This document shows, one piece after another, positions 20,591 through 29,404 of a stretch of 51,083 bases of DNA. The notes below the pieces were generated by a model. It saw nothing but the letters and a program-made list of their open reading frames with translations. It had not been told where the DNA came from and ran no database searches. The stretch's first letter is position 1. The number at the start of each line of letters is the position of its first letter. Both the position numbers and the translations under genes were made by a program. The DNA comes from VRUE01 sp963807425 (lineage in GTDB: Bacteria > Actinomycetota > Thermoleophilia > Solirubrobacterales > 70-9), in contig CAWEBZ010000013.1 of the NCBI GenBank assembly GCA_963807425.1, forward strand, positions 1-51,083. Direction: 5' to 3'.

Positions 20591-20956
20591 CTACCCGGCA
20601 GTCAGCTTGGCGATGCTGGCGAAGAGGCTGTCGAAGTCGATCGGCTTGGTTACGTAGCCATCGATGTGCAGGTCGGTGAGTGCGCCAGCATCCGCCTCTT
20701 CTTGATGGGCGCTGACGATCAGGACCGGAGTCTCCCTACCCTCGGCGCGAAGCTCGCGCAGGGCGTCGATGCCGGACTTGCGCGGCATCATCGCGTCAAG
20801 CAGGAGGATGTCGGGTTCCGGATCGGGGCCGTGGAGGAGGTCCATCACCTCCTGGCCGTCGGTGGCGGTGACGACCTCATAGCCCTCCATCTCCAGCCTG
20901 GTGCGGAGCAGCAACAGGATCGTCTCGGAGTCGTCGGCGATCAGGACCTTGGTCAT
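20591..20956 (-). CDS. Stand-alone response regulator receiver protein
   Basis: 121 residues, a CheY-like receiver domain only, with no output domain. VLIADDSETILLLLRTRLEM carries the acidic pair, DILLLDAMMPRKSG the phospho-accepting Asp (about 54), LIVSAHQ the Ser/Thr switch position, and GYVTKPIDFDSL the conserved Lys. It presumably takes phosphate from the histidine kinase just upstream, whose stop overlaps this ATG as ATGA. With no DNA-binding domain it must signal by protein contact or act as a phosphate relay. Confidence 0.9.
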   Translation of the reverse strand: MTKVLIADDSETILLLLRTRLEMEGYEVVTATDGQEVMDLLHGPDPEPDILLLDAMMPRKSGIDALRELRAEGRETPVLIVSAHQEEADAGALTDLHIDGYVTKPIDFDSLFASIAKLTAG

Positions 20957-22176
20957 AGTGGCTCAGCCCCAGGGAGATCGTCGCCGTTCAGGCCCCCCGA
21001 CCCTCCGGCGGCCGGAAGACGGACCTGGAAGGTCGAACCGCGGCCGAGGGCTGAGGCGGCTTCGATCCTGCCCCCGTGCAGCTCGACCAGCGACTTCGAG
21101 ATCGCCAGGCCGAGCCCGGTTCCTCCCACGTGCTGGGTCAGCCCGGCGTCGCCGCGGGTGAAGCGCTCGAAGATGTGCTCTAGCTGGTCGTCGGGCATGC
21201 CGGGGCCGTTGTCGCTCACGGAGAGCTGCACTTCAGCATCGCGGGAGGCGACTGTCACCCGAATCGACGCTCCGTCGGGACTGTACTCATGCGCATTGGT
21301 AAGAAGATTCACCAGTACTTGGCGAATCCGATCTCGATCGACATTGACCGCCGGCAGGTCGGGCTCGATCTCCTGGCTGAGCGCCTGTCCCCGCGCCTCG
21401 GTTTGGCTTCGCATCGTTCGCACGGCGTCCTCGACCAGCGTCCCGACGTCGGTTGGCGCGGCCTTGATCGTGAGGCGGCCGGCGTCGCTGCGAGCCAGGT
21501 CGAGCAGGTCGTTGAGCAGTCGCACCAGGTGGCGGGTGTTGTCGAGGATGATCTCGACCGTGTCAGCCTGCTTCGGATCGAGCTTCTCTCGCTCCAGCAT
21601 CAGCAGCTCGGCGAATCCCTGCACCGAGGTCAGCGGGCTGCGCAACTCGTGTGACGCGGTGAGGACGAACTCGTCCTTCATCCGTTCGAGCTGATCTCGC
21701 TCGCCGGCCCGGCGTTGCAGCTCGGCGGCCATCTCGTTGAAGGCGGCCCCGAGCGCAGCGGTCTCCGACAGGCCACCGCCTTTGACCCTCACGTTCAGGT
21801 CCCCGGCGGCGAGTTGGCCCGAAGCCTCGACCAGCTCCTCCAGTGGCCGGCGCATCGAGGAGATCAGGCCGCTAAAGAGGAGGGCGGCACCGGTGAGGCC
21901 GGCGATCAGACCAGCGCCGACCAAGATTGCCGTGTCGCGGGTCTCGCTGCCGATGTCGTCGCGCAGCGCCTGGCGCCGCTCCTGCTGGGCGAGGATCGCG
22001 GATCGGGCGGCGTCCGGGCGGACTCCCTGAGTGAGGCGGTTGCGGGCCTCGATCTCGACTTGGTAGGAGCGGGCGATCGCATCCTCAAAGTCCTGACGTT
22101 GCTGCAGGAAGCGCCCAACGCCAATCACAGCAAGGCCGGTGAGAACAGCAAAGGCAATGGCAAAGCCGATCGTCAA
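20953..22176 (-). CDS. Membrane sensor histidine kinase
   Basis: About 407 residues from the TTG at 22176. TM1 is TIGFAIAFAVLTGLAVIGVG, then a short periplasmic section of about 85 residues, TM2 ILVGAGLIAGLTGAALLFSG, and a HAMP linker (RRPLEELVEASGQLAAGDLN). The H box is TASHELRSPLTSVQGF (His about 177), the N box VLVNLLTNAHEYSP, and the G boxes VSDNGPGMP and GGTGLGLAISKSL. It partners the receiver protein that overlaps its stop. The start is uncertain: RPRFRLSPSLANRL, just upstream in frame, looks like a natural basic N-terminus but offers no ATG or GTG, and a longer frame would run into the divergent gene. Confidence 0.88.
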   Translation of the reverse strand: MTIGFAIAFAVLTGLAVIGVGRFLQQRQDFEDAIARSYQVEIEARNRLTQGVRPDAARSAILAQQERRQALRDDIGSETRDTAILVGAGLIAGLTGAALLFSGLISSMRRPLEELVEASGQLAAGDLNVRVKGGGLSETAALGAAFNEMAAELQRRAGERDQLERMKDEFVLTASHELRSPLTSVQGFAELLMLEREKLDPKQADTVEIILDNTRHLVRLLNDLLDLARSDAGRLTIKAAPTDVGTLVEDAVRTMRSQTEARGQALSQEIEPDLPAVNVDRDRIRQVLVNLLTNAHEYSPDGASIRVTVASRDAEVQLSVSDNGPGMPDDQLEHIFERFTRGDAGLTQHVGGTGLGLAISKSLVELHGGRIEAASALGRGSTFQVRLPAAGGSGGLNGDDLPGAEPL

Positions 22177-22219
22177 CCTGTTGGCGAGTGATGGGCTGAG
22201 CCGGAAACGTGGTCGGGAA

Positions 22220-22225
22220 TATGCT
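22220..22225 (+). promoter_or_regulatory. Leaderless -10 for the APH-like kinase gene
   Basis: TATGCT ends 9 nt before ATG 22235 and there is no ribosome site, so the transcript probably begins at the start codon. Confidence 0.45.
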
Positions 22226-22234
22226 TGCGCGGCT

Positions 22235-23302
22235 ATGGGCGACGAGGCTACCGACACCGGCGACGGGACCGCCGAGGCTCCGCAGGGGATAGATCGAGCG
22301 GGGGTTGAAAGCTGGTTCTCCGAGAACGTGGACGGCGCCCGTTTGCCGCTCTCGTTCGAGCGGATCTCCGGCGGGCACTCGAATCTCACCTACGGCGTGC
22401 GCGATGCCGCCGCCGGTCGCTGGGCGTTGCGCCGCCCACCGCTCGGCAAGCGCCTCGGCTCGGCCCATGACATGGGACGCGAGCACAAGGTCGTCTCCGC
22501 CCTGGCGTCCACCCCGGTGCCGGTTGCGCCCGTGGTCGGCCTCTGCGAGGACGAGGGCGTCAACGACGCCCCCTTCTACGTGATGGAGTTCGTCGAGGGG
22601 CCGATCCTGCGCGGCCTGGCCGAGGCGGACACGTTTCCCGAGCAGGCCGACCGGCGGGCGATCGGCGAGCGGGTGCTCGACACTCTGGTCGCGATCCACG
22701 CCGTCGACCCCGATGCTGCTGGCCTCGGCGACCTCGGTCGCAAGGAGGACTACGTCGCCCGTCAGCTGCATCGTTGGCAGGGCCAGTGGGAGAAGTCGAA
22801 GACACGCGAGCTGGCGGTGGTCGACACGGTTCACGAGCGCCTCGCGGCGCGCATCCCCGAGCAGGGCCCGGCGACGATCGTGCATGGCGACTACCGGCTC
22901 GACAACATGATCCTCACCCCCGAGGGCGAGGTGGCGGCGGTCGTCGACTGGGAGCTCTGCACGCTTGGCGACCCCCTTGCCGACGTCGGCCTGCTGATGG
23001 TCTACTGGCCGGAGGTCGGCGAGGAGCTCGTCGCCCTCGGTCAGCCCGCGACTCTGGCCCCCGGATTTCCCAGCCGCGATGAGCTCAGGGCGCGCTACGC
23101 CGAGCGCTCCGGCCGCGATCTTTCACAGCTCGACTTCTTCGTTGCCCTTGGTTACTGGAAGCTGGCGATCATCCTCGAGGGTGTCTACGCACGTTACGCC
23201 GCCGGGCAGTACGGCAAGGTCGATCCGGGGATAGAAGAGTTCGCCCGTCTGGTTGAGCGCCTCGCGGAAGCCGCTGAGAAGGCCGAGCAGCGCAGCAGTT
23301 GA
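22235..23302 (+). CDS. Aminoglycoside-phosphotransferase-fold kinase (ACAD10/11 kinase-domain type)
   Basis: 355 residues. FERISGGHSNLTYGVRDAAA is the glycine-rich loop of the APH/choline-kinase fold, ALRRPP the ATP lysine region, VHGDYRLDNMILTPEG the catalytic loop (HGDxxxxN), and VVDWELCTLGDPLADVG the metal-binding DWE. The PPLGKRLGSAHDMGREHKVV segment and the LAxxxxYW section are those of the ACAD10/11-linked group and not of antibiotic kinases. Human ACAD10/11 kinases phosphorylate 4-hydroxyacyl-CoA; bacterial relatives include the levulinate-pathway LvaA. An acyl-CoA dehydrogenase lies 2 kb downstream on the other strand. Substrate here is inferred, not shown. Confidence 0.82.
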   Translation: MGDEATDTGDGTAEAPQGIDRAGVESWFSENVDGARLPLSFERISGGHSNLTYGVRDAAAGRWALRRPPLGKRLGSAHDMGREHKVVSALASTPVPVAPVVGLCEDEGVNDAPFYVMEFVEGPILRGLAEADTFPEQADRRAIGERVLDTLVAIHAVDPDAAGLGDLGRKEDYVARQLHRWQGQWEKSKTRELAVVDTVHERLAARIPEQGPATIVHGDYRLDNMILTPEGEVAAVVDWELCTLGDPLADVGLLMVYWPEVGEELVALGQPATLAPGFPSRDELRARYAERSGRDLSQLDFFVALGYWKLAIILEGVYARYAAGQYGKVDPGIEEFARLVERLAEAAEKAEQRSS

Positions 23303-23318
23303 CGTTCGTCCAGTCTGC

Positions 23319-23350
23319 TTGACAGTGCTTTTGTGCTTGATGAGGGTCCT
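23319..23350 (+). promoter_or_regulatory. Shared upstream motif of stalk/head paralogue 2
   Basis: TTGACA at 23319-23324 is followed after exactly 18 nt by AGGGTCCT (23343-23350). The same two blocks with the same spacing stand before paralogue 3 (24300-24331). They may be a promoter of an alternative sigma factor or a promoter plus operator. The -10 is not obvious. Confidence 0.35.
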
Positions 23351-23428
23351 CCCTGCAATTTAGGTACGAAAGCCGGGCCCGTCTCGGGTTTGGTGGCAGT
23401 CTCGTCCCTCGAAGCCAAGGAGACCTCT

Positions 23429-24208
23429 GTGAAGCAGATACGTAAGCGAGTCACGTATGCAAACGTGATGTCGTCGATCGCCGTCTTTCTCGTAGTCGGC
23501 GGTGCGACCGCCTTCGCCGCGTTGGGTAAAAACACTGTTGGCACCAAACAGCTGAAGAAAAATGCCGTCAAGTCGGTGAAGATCGCCGACAACGCGGTTA
23601 CCTCCAGTGACATCGCGGACAACGCGGTTACCTCCAGTGAGATCGCCGACGCGGCTGTGACCCTCGCCGAGCTCGCAGACGACTCGGTGACAAACGCGAA
23701 GCTCGCAGACTCCGCCGTGACGTCGGCCGAGATCGCGAATGCCGCCGTGACACTCGCCAAGCTCGCGGGCAACTCGGTGGATTCGTCGAAGGTGGTCGAC
23801 AACACCCTTGCCGCAGCGGACCTGGCGCCGAACTCTGTTACCTCATCGGAGATCGCCACGGATGCGGTCAACGCGACCGAGATCGCCGACAACTCGATCG
23901 ATGGTGGAGAGATCGTCAACTCGGGGCTCAGCGACCTCGACGTCGGCAACGCTTCGGGGACGTTCACACTCGACGCGCCGAGCATCGCCGCAAACGGCTG
24001 CACGCTCCAGACTCCGAGCGTCACCGGAGTGGACAACAACGACCACGTGCTCGTGAGCCCGCCGGCGGCCGTCATGGCCCTCGACCTGTCGGTGACGGCA
24101 GGCCGTGCAGCGTCGGCCGACTTCATCCGGCTGAATCTGTGTAACCCGACCGGTAGCGCGATCGACCCACCGAGCGCCACATACGCGTTCGTGACGATCA
24201 ACCAGTAG
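23429..24208 (+). CDS. Exported stalk/head protein with twelve ten-residue repeats (paralogue 2)
   Basis: 259 residues from GTG, with AAGGAG upstream. The N-terminus, KQIRKRVTYANVMSSIAVFL then VVGGATAFAA, is a basic and hydrophobic anchor or signal. Residues about 50-170 are a run of ten-residue units: IADNAVTSSD, IADNAVTSSE, IADAAVTLAE, LADDSVTNAK, LADSAVTSAE, IANAAVTLAK, LAGNSVDSSK and five more divergent ones. Aliphatic residues sit at positions 1 and 6, with Asp/Asn at 3-4. The C-terminal head has two Cys residues (NGCTLQ, LNLCNP) and ends TYAFVTINQ. The period suggests a beta-solenoid or coiled stalk. No function is known to me. It shares its first 40 residues and leader with paralogue 3. 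Confidence 0.72.
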   Translation: MKQIRKRVTYANVMSSIAVFLVVGGATAFAALGKNTVGTKQLKKNAVKSVKIADNAVTSSDIADNAVTSSEIADAAVTLAELADDSVTNAKLADSAVTSAEIANAAVTLAKLAGNSVDSSKVVDNTLAAADLAPNSVTSSEIATDAVNATEIADNSIDGGEIVNSGLSDLDVGNASGTFTLDAPSIAANGCTLQTPSVTGVDNNDHVLVSPPAAVMALDLSVTAGRAASADFIRLNLCNPTGSAIDPPSATYAFVTINQ

Positions 24209-24230
24209 GCGCGACCCAACCCTGCAGCAA

Positions 24231-24268
24231 GCGAAGGCCGGGCAGATGCCCGGCCTTCGCTTTATCTT
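24231..24268 (+). terminator. Strong intrinsic terminator after stalk/head paralogue 2
   Basis: GCGAAGGCCGGGCA (24231-24244) pairs perfectly with TGCCCGGCCTTCGC (24247-24260), followed by TTTATCTT. It lies 22 nt after the stop. Confidence 0.9.
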
Positions 24269-24299
24269 GGGGGTATTCGGTGCCTGACATCCGCCGGCC

Positions 24300-24331
24300 T
24301 TGACAGCATGCTGAGGGCCTGGCAGGGTCCT
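24300..24331 (+). promoter_or_regulatory. Shared upstream motif of stalk/head paralogue 3
   Basis: TTGACA at 24300-24305, then AGGGTCCT at 24324-24331 with the same 18-nt spacer as upstream of paralogue 2. The two spacers have no clear sequence likeness, so the blocks look constrained. Confidence 0.35.
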
Positions 24332-24412
24332 GGGCTGCTCGAAAATGGGTATCGACCGAACTCGTCTGGGCCGGACTTCGGTCCCAAACGCTCTCAACAC
24401 AAGGAGACCTCT

Positions 24413-25033
24413 GTGAAGCTGATACGTAAGCGGCTCACGTACGCAAACGTGATGTCGTCGATCGCCGTCTTCCTCATCCTTGGCGGCGCCACCGCCGTCG
24501 CGGCAAAGAAGATCGGCTCGAACGGACTCAAGCCGAACTCGGTCACGACGGCGAAGATCAAGAAGAACGCCGTGACCACCAGCAAGCTCAAGAACAGCTC
24601 CGTTAACACCTCCAAGCTGGCCAACAACGCTGTGGCGAGCGCCAAGATCGCCGACAACGCGGTGACGAACGCGAAGATCGCCAACGGTGCGGTTACCAGC
24701 GCGAAGGCAGCCGCCGACTTCACCGCTCCGTTTGCGAATCAGCCGGCCCGCTTCGCGAACATCTCCAGCGGGGGCGTGGTCCTGGCTGGAACTCGTGGAA
24801 TCGCTCAGGCCAACGTCACGAAAGGCGGCACAGGCTTCTACTGCCTCTCGGGCTTGACTCCGGCTCCCGTGGGTGGGGTTGCGACGATCGACTACTCCGA
24901 GGCTGGTACCAACGTCACGATCCAGTTCGACATCGGTCAGGGACCCGTCTGTCCCGCAGGCACGCAGGCGTTCGTCAATCCGCGCAGCGGCGGCCTTGCC
25001 GAGGACGCCGGCTTCTTCCTGACCGTCTACTAG
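24413..25033 (+). CDS. Exported stalk/head protein with ten-residue repeats (paralogue 3)
   Basis: 206 residues from GTG, preceded by AAGGAG in a leader nearly identical to that of paralogue 2. The N-terminal KLIRKRLTYANVMSSIAVFL matches paralogue 2 almost residue for residue, then the repeats diverge: LKPNSVTTAK, IKKNAVTTSK, LKNSSVNTSK, LANNAVASAK, IADNAVTNAK, IANGAVTSAK. Compared with paralogue 2 they are richer in Lys and Asn and poorer in Asp. The head is unrelated, with GGVVLAGTRGIAQANVTKGG, two Cys residues and a hydrophobic end (GFFLTVY). Shared stalk with replaced head suggests recombination between family members. A perfect terminator follows. Function unknown. Confidence 0.72.
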   Translation: MKLIRKRLTYANVMSSIAVFLILGGATAVAAKKIGSNGLKPNSVTTAKIKKNAVTTSKLKNSSVNTSKLANNAVASAKIADNAVTNAKIANGAVTSAKAAADFTAPFANQPARFANISSGGVVLAGTRGIAQANVTKGGTGFYCLSGLTPAPVGGVATIDYSEAGTNVTIQFDIGQGPVCPAGTQAFVNPRSGGLAEDAGFFLTVY

Positions 25034-25055
25034 GTCGGAAGCCGCAAGAAGTCCG

Positions 25056-25087
25056 AAAAGGGGGAGGCTCGGCCTCCCCCTTTTCTT
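25056..25087. terminator. Strong convergent terminator
   Basis: AAAAGGGGGAGGC (25056-25068) pairs with GCCTCCCCCTTTT (25072-25084) around TCG, followed by CTT. A runs and T runs on both sides make it bidirectional, ending paralogue 3 (+) and the acyl-CoA dehydrogenase (-). Confidence 0.92.
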
Positions 25088-25090
25088 TGC

Positions 25091-26353
<1,263 letters not shown>

Positions 26354-26360
26354 CGCCCGG

Positions 26361-26366
26361 ACCCTA
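26361..26366 (-). promoter_or_regulatory. Leaderless -10 for the acyl-CoA dehydrogenase gene
   Basis: TAGGGT on the minus strand ends 7 nt before the ATG at 26353. There is no ribosome site. Confidence 0.55.
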
Positions 26367-26376
26367 GTTCATCCGA

Positions 26377-27147
26377 TCAGGGCTTCGAGGCTGCGCCGGC
26401 GAGCCGCCAGCGCGTGAACAGCTCCCCATCGGCCTCCAGCGCCCAGGCGAGCTCGGCCGGTACCGGAGCGGGGAGCGGCGCCTGCGCCAGGGCCCGCTCG
26501 CCGCTTCCAACCAGAACGGGGTTCTGGGTCAGGAAGAGGTCGTCGACGAGCCCGTCCGCGATCAGCTCGTTGAGCACGGTCGGCCCGCCCTCGCAGACCA
26601 AGCTCTGCGCCCCCCGCTCGCGGTGCAGATGGCCGAGCAGCGCCTCCATGTTCACTCCCTCGGGGTAGCGCAGGACCTCGACCGGGGTCTTCGTCGCCGG
26701 AGGCGAGCTGGAGGAGGGGGTTGCGAGCAGCACCTCCCCGTGTCCGTCGCTGAACAGGCCGGCATCCCAGGGCAAATCCAAGGTCTCACTGATGATCACC
26801 GTCAGCGGGTCCCGCGCCAAGCCGATCTGCTCGCGGTACTCGCGCAGCCTCTGCTCGGGCAGGATCCGGCCATAGCGCTCCACCCGCATCGTGCCGGCGC
26901 CGATCATCACCGCGTCGGCGAAGGTGCGCAGCCGCATCAGCGCTCTGCCGTCGGTGGGGAAACCGAGCCCCTGGGTATTGCCGCCCATCGTGGCGCGACC
27001 GTCGAGGGTGACGATGAAGTTGCAGCAGACATAGGGGGGGTCCGTGGCCGGAGGGGATCGCAGCAGCTCCTCGACCAGCGCGCCGAAGTCGCAGCGCTCC
27101 GCCCGCGGCAGCAGGCCGTGCATCCAGATCGGAGCGAGCTCGATCAC
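26377..27147 (-). CDS. RibD C-terminal-type reductase (dihydrofolate reductase fold)
   Basis: 256 residues. CCNFIVTLDGRATMGG (about 41-56), then LMRLRTFADAVMIGAGTMRV with RYG, and CEGGPTVLNELIADGLVDDL near residue 190 form the NADPH- and substrate-binding pattern of the RibD reductase domain, which reduces the ribosylamino-pyrimidine in riboflavin synthesis. There is no deaminase domain, so this may be a stand-alone reductase of the pathway or one of the many related reductases of unknown substrate. The GTG start lies 20 nt from the divergent folC start. The intervening 20 bp hold a TAGGGT on the folC side. Confidence 0.8.
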   Translation of the reverse strand: MIELAPIWMHGLLPRAERCDFGALVEELLRSPPATDPPYVCCNFIVTLDGRATMGGNTQGLGFPTDGRALMRLRTFADAVMIGAGTMRVERYGRILPEQRLREYREQIGLARDPLTVIISETLDLPWDAGLFSDGHGEVLLATPSSSSPPATKTPVEVLRYPEGVNMEALLGHLHRERGAQSLVCEGGPTVLNELIADGLVDDLFLTQNPVLVGSGERALAQAPLPAPVPAELAWALEADGELFTRWRLAGAASKP

Positions 27148-27152
27148 CTGGC

Positions 27153-27158
27153 TAGGGT
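27153..27158 (+). promoter_or_regulatory. Leaderless -10 for folC
   Basis: TAGGGT ends 9 nt before GTG 27168. The same hexamer serves the acyl-CoA dehydrogenase gene at 26361-26366. Confidence 0.45.
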
Positions 27159-27167
27159 TTCAAACCT

Positions 27168-28403
27168 GTGCCGACCCTTGCTGCTGGTGACATTGCGCAG
27201 ATCTGGGCGGAGTACCCGAACCGGGGTCCCCGCGAGTCGCTTGGGGCGGTCGAGCGGTTGCGACAGGCGCTGGCGCCCGTGCCGATCCCGGTCGTCGGAG
27301 TGGTGGGCACCAATGGCAAGACCGGTACCGCGACCTATCTGGCGCGCTTGCTGACTGCCTCGGGGATGCGGGCGGGGCTCTACGTCTCTCCCCACCTTGA
27401 TGAGTGGACCGAGCGGATCCGGATCGACGACTCTCCCTGCGACCCTGACGAGCTGATCGAGACCCTGGGGGCGGTCCACTCGCGTGCAGGGTCGAGCGAT
27501 CGGCAGCGTGGCGATCTTCGCTTCTTCGACATTCTCACGCTGGCCGGAGAGCAGATCGTCGGCCGCGCTGGGGCGTCCGTCGCGGTGTTCGAGGCGGGCA
27601 TCGGTGGCCGCCTCGATGCGATCCGCGTGTTGAAGCCCTCGGTTGTCCTTCTCACCAGCGTCGCGATCGATCACGCGGAGATCCTCGGCGAGAGGAGAAG
27701 CGAAGTGCTGAGGGAGAAGCTGCTCGTCGCTCCGCCGGATGCCACGGTGCTGAGCTTTCCCCTCGGCGAGGAGCTGGACCGGCTCGCCGAGGACCTTGCC
27801 GCGGAGGTTGGCTTCCGGATCGAGTGGGTCGATCCGAGCGCTGCGGAACATCCCGACTTCTCTCCCGGACTGCCCGCCTACCTGCGTGCTTCGCTCGCGC
27901 TCGCGCTCGCCGGGGTTCGCTGCGTTGCCGGCGAGGTGCCCTCGGGGATCGAGATAGACCTGCAGCTTCCCGGACGGCTCGAGCGAGGAGAGCGCGATGG
28001 AGTTCCCTACGTTCTAGATGCGGCTCACAACGAGGCGGCGTGGCTGAATCTCGCCACTGAGCTTGAGCGCCAGCCGGTTGCGGACACGAGCAGGGCGCCG
28101 GTCGTCGCCGTTGTCTCGGTCTCTCCGGGGAAGCGACGAGAGGGGCTCTCCGCCGCGCTGCGGTTGTTGCCGGGTCTGAAGCGAGTGATCGTCACGCGCC
28201 ATACGTCGCTTCCCGCGGCGGATCCTGAGACGGTCGCCGGGGAGCTTCGGCGAGCCAAGGGCCTGAAGCCGGAAGCGGTCGATGACCTGGACGTGGCGCG
28301 CCGGCACGCCTTCGAGCTGGCCCGCCAATCGGAGGGCGGCGTCCTCTTCTTCGGCTCCACGCACCTGATCGGGGACGTGCGCCGTCTGCTGCTTCAGGAG
28401 TAG
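27168..28403 (+). CDS. folC: Folylpolyglutamate/dihydrofolate synthase
   Basis: 411 residues of the Mur-ligase fold. VVGVVGTNGKTGTATYLARL (from 42) is the ATP P-loop, YVSPHLDEWTERIRID the FolC signature, FFDILTLAGE and VFEAGIGGRLDAIRV the substrate and metal region, SVAIDHAEILG the central histidine segment, and LDAAHNEAAWLNLA the C-terminal domain motif. It adds glutamate to dihydropteroate or folates in the cytoplasm. The GTG start at 27168 is preferred because TAGGGT stands 9 nt upstream. The last 10 nt overlap the convergent sulfotransferase gene. Confidence 0.9.
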   Translation: MPTLAAGDIAQIWAEYPNRGPRESLGAVERLRQALAPVPIPVVGVVGTNGKTGTATYLARLLTASGMRAGLYVSPHLDEWTERIRIDDSPCDPDELIETLGAVHSRAGSSDRQRGDLRFFDILTLAGEQIVGRAGASVAVFEAGIGGRLDAIRVLKPSVVLLTSVAIDHAEILGERRSEVLREKLLVAPPDATVLSFPLGEELDRLAEDLAAEVGFRIEWVDPSAAEHPDFSPGLPAYLRASLALALAGVRCVAGEVPSGIEIDLQLPGRLERGERDGVPYVLDAAHNEAAWLNLATELERQPVADTSRAPVVAVVSVSPGKRREGLSAALRLLPGLKRVIVTRHTSLPAADPETVAGELRRAKGLKPEAVDDLDVARRHAFELARQSEGGVLFFGSTHLIGDVRRLLLQE

Positions 28404-29383
28404 TCGTGCCAGCCGGCGAACTCGCGCCCGGCGAACTTCTGCAGCCCGGCGACGTCCTCGCTGAAGCGCCCCCGGATCGTCTCGAAGAGGTCGTCGGGCA
28501 GCTTCGGCTTCGGCGCTGGCGGTTTCTCCGGATCGTGGACGACCTTCTCGACGATCCAGCGCATCGACTCCGGCAGCCGGTCGAAGTTGCGGTCGAATGA
28601 GCGGAAGCCCGGCAGTTTGATCAGCTTCTCCATGAACTGGTATTTGTCGCCCTGCTTGGCGCTCGACTTCTCCCACTCGCGGTCGAACTGCTCAGAGGTG
28701 AAGCTCTCGTCGACTCCGGCGAAGCTGAACGCTTTGCGCATCGTCTCCTCGCGTTCGGTCTGCAGCTCCTCCTGGGTGATGATCTCGATCTGCGAGCGCT
28801 CGAAGAGCTCCAGGTAGGGCTGCAGCTGCATCCAGTACTTGGAGCGGTTCATGTAGGAGGAGTTGGGCTCGGAGAGGGCCGGGATCAGCTCACCGGTCTC
28901 ATAGCCGGCGCCGGTTGCGTGGACCCAATGCGAGAGGATGCGCTTGATCGGGTCGCGCACCATGTAGAGCAGGCGGGCATCCGGACAGTGCTTGTGGATG
29001 CGCTCGGGAACGCCCTGGAAGCGCGGCAGGTTGGTGTAGTGGGGAGAGGACTCGCCGCGGACCTTGAAGCGGTTGTCGAAGCGGCTCGCGTACCAGTCAA
29101 TTCCGAGGTCCCAGTTCATCTCCTCGGCGAAGAAGTTGAGCTCCTTCGGCTTCGACATCTGGATTTCTGGGTGCAGTCCGAGGTAGTGATGGATGCTGGT
29201 CGTGCCGCACTTGAGCCCGCCGATGATGATCAGGTTCGGCAGCTCGGCATGGCGCTTGCGGCGGCGGCGGAAGCGGCTCTTGCGGTCGGCCGTGTAGCGC
29301 TCGCGGGCACGGGCGCACATCGCCTCATCGGCGGGGTCGTGGGGGGCGTTGGGAGAGGCGATCTGCGTCTCGGTCTCTGACAC
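28394..29383 (-). CDS. PAPS-dependent sulfotransferase
   Basis: 329 residues. After a basic, Arg-rich leader (RKSRFRRRRKRHAELPN) comes LIIIGGLKCGTTSIHHYL, the 5'-phosphosulfate loop (Lys about 58), then KPKELNFFAEE, GESSPHY and MVRDPIKRILSHWVHA, the 3'-phosphate site with Arg and Ser. This is the sulfotransferase family that moves sulfate from PAPS to a carbohydrate, lipid or small molecule. It is cytoplasmic or peripheral; no signal peptide is visible. Acceptor unknown. A flippase-like gene diverges from it 21 nt away and could export its product. TACACT 9 nt before the GTG gives a leaderless start. Confidence 0.88.
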   Translation of the reverse strand: MSETETQIASPNAPHDPADEAMCARARERYTADRKSRFRRRRKRHAELPNLIIIGGLKCGTTSIHHYLGLHPEIQMSKPKELNFFAEEMNWDLGIDWYASRFDNRFKVRGESSPHYTNLPRFQGVPERIHKHCPDARLLYMVRDPIKRILSHWVHATGAGYETGELIPALSEPNSSYMNRSKYWMQLQPYLELFERSQIEIITQEELQTEREETMRKAFSFAGVDESFTSEQFDREWEKSSAKQGDKYQFMEKLIKLPGFRSFDRNFDRLPESMRWIVEKVVHDPEKPPAPKPKLPDDLFETIRGRFSEDVAGLQKFAGREFAGWHDYS

Positions 29384-29391
29384 GAGCGGGC

Positions 29392-29398
29392 TAGTGTA
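29392..29398. promoter_or_regulatory. Shared symmetric -10 of a divergent pair (sulfotransferase / flippase)
   Basis: TAGTGTA reads TAGTGT on the plus strand, 7 nt before ATG 29405, and TACACT on the minus strand, 9 nt before GTG 29383. One heptamer therefore serves both genes, which would both be leaderless or nearly so. Confidence 0.5.
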
Positions 29399-29404
29399 AC
29401 TGCG

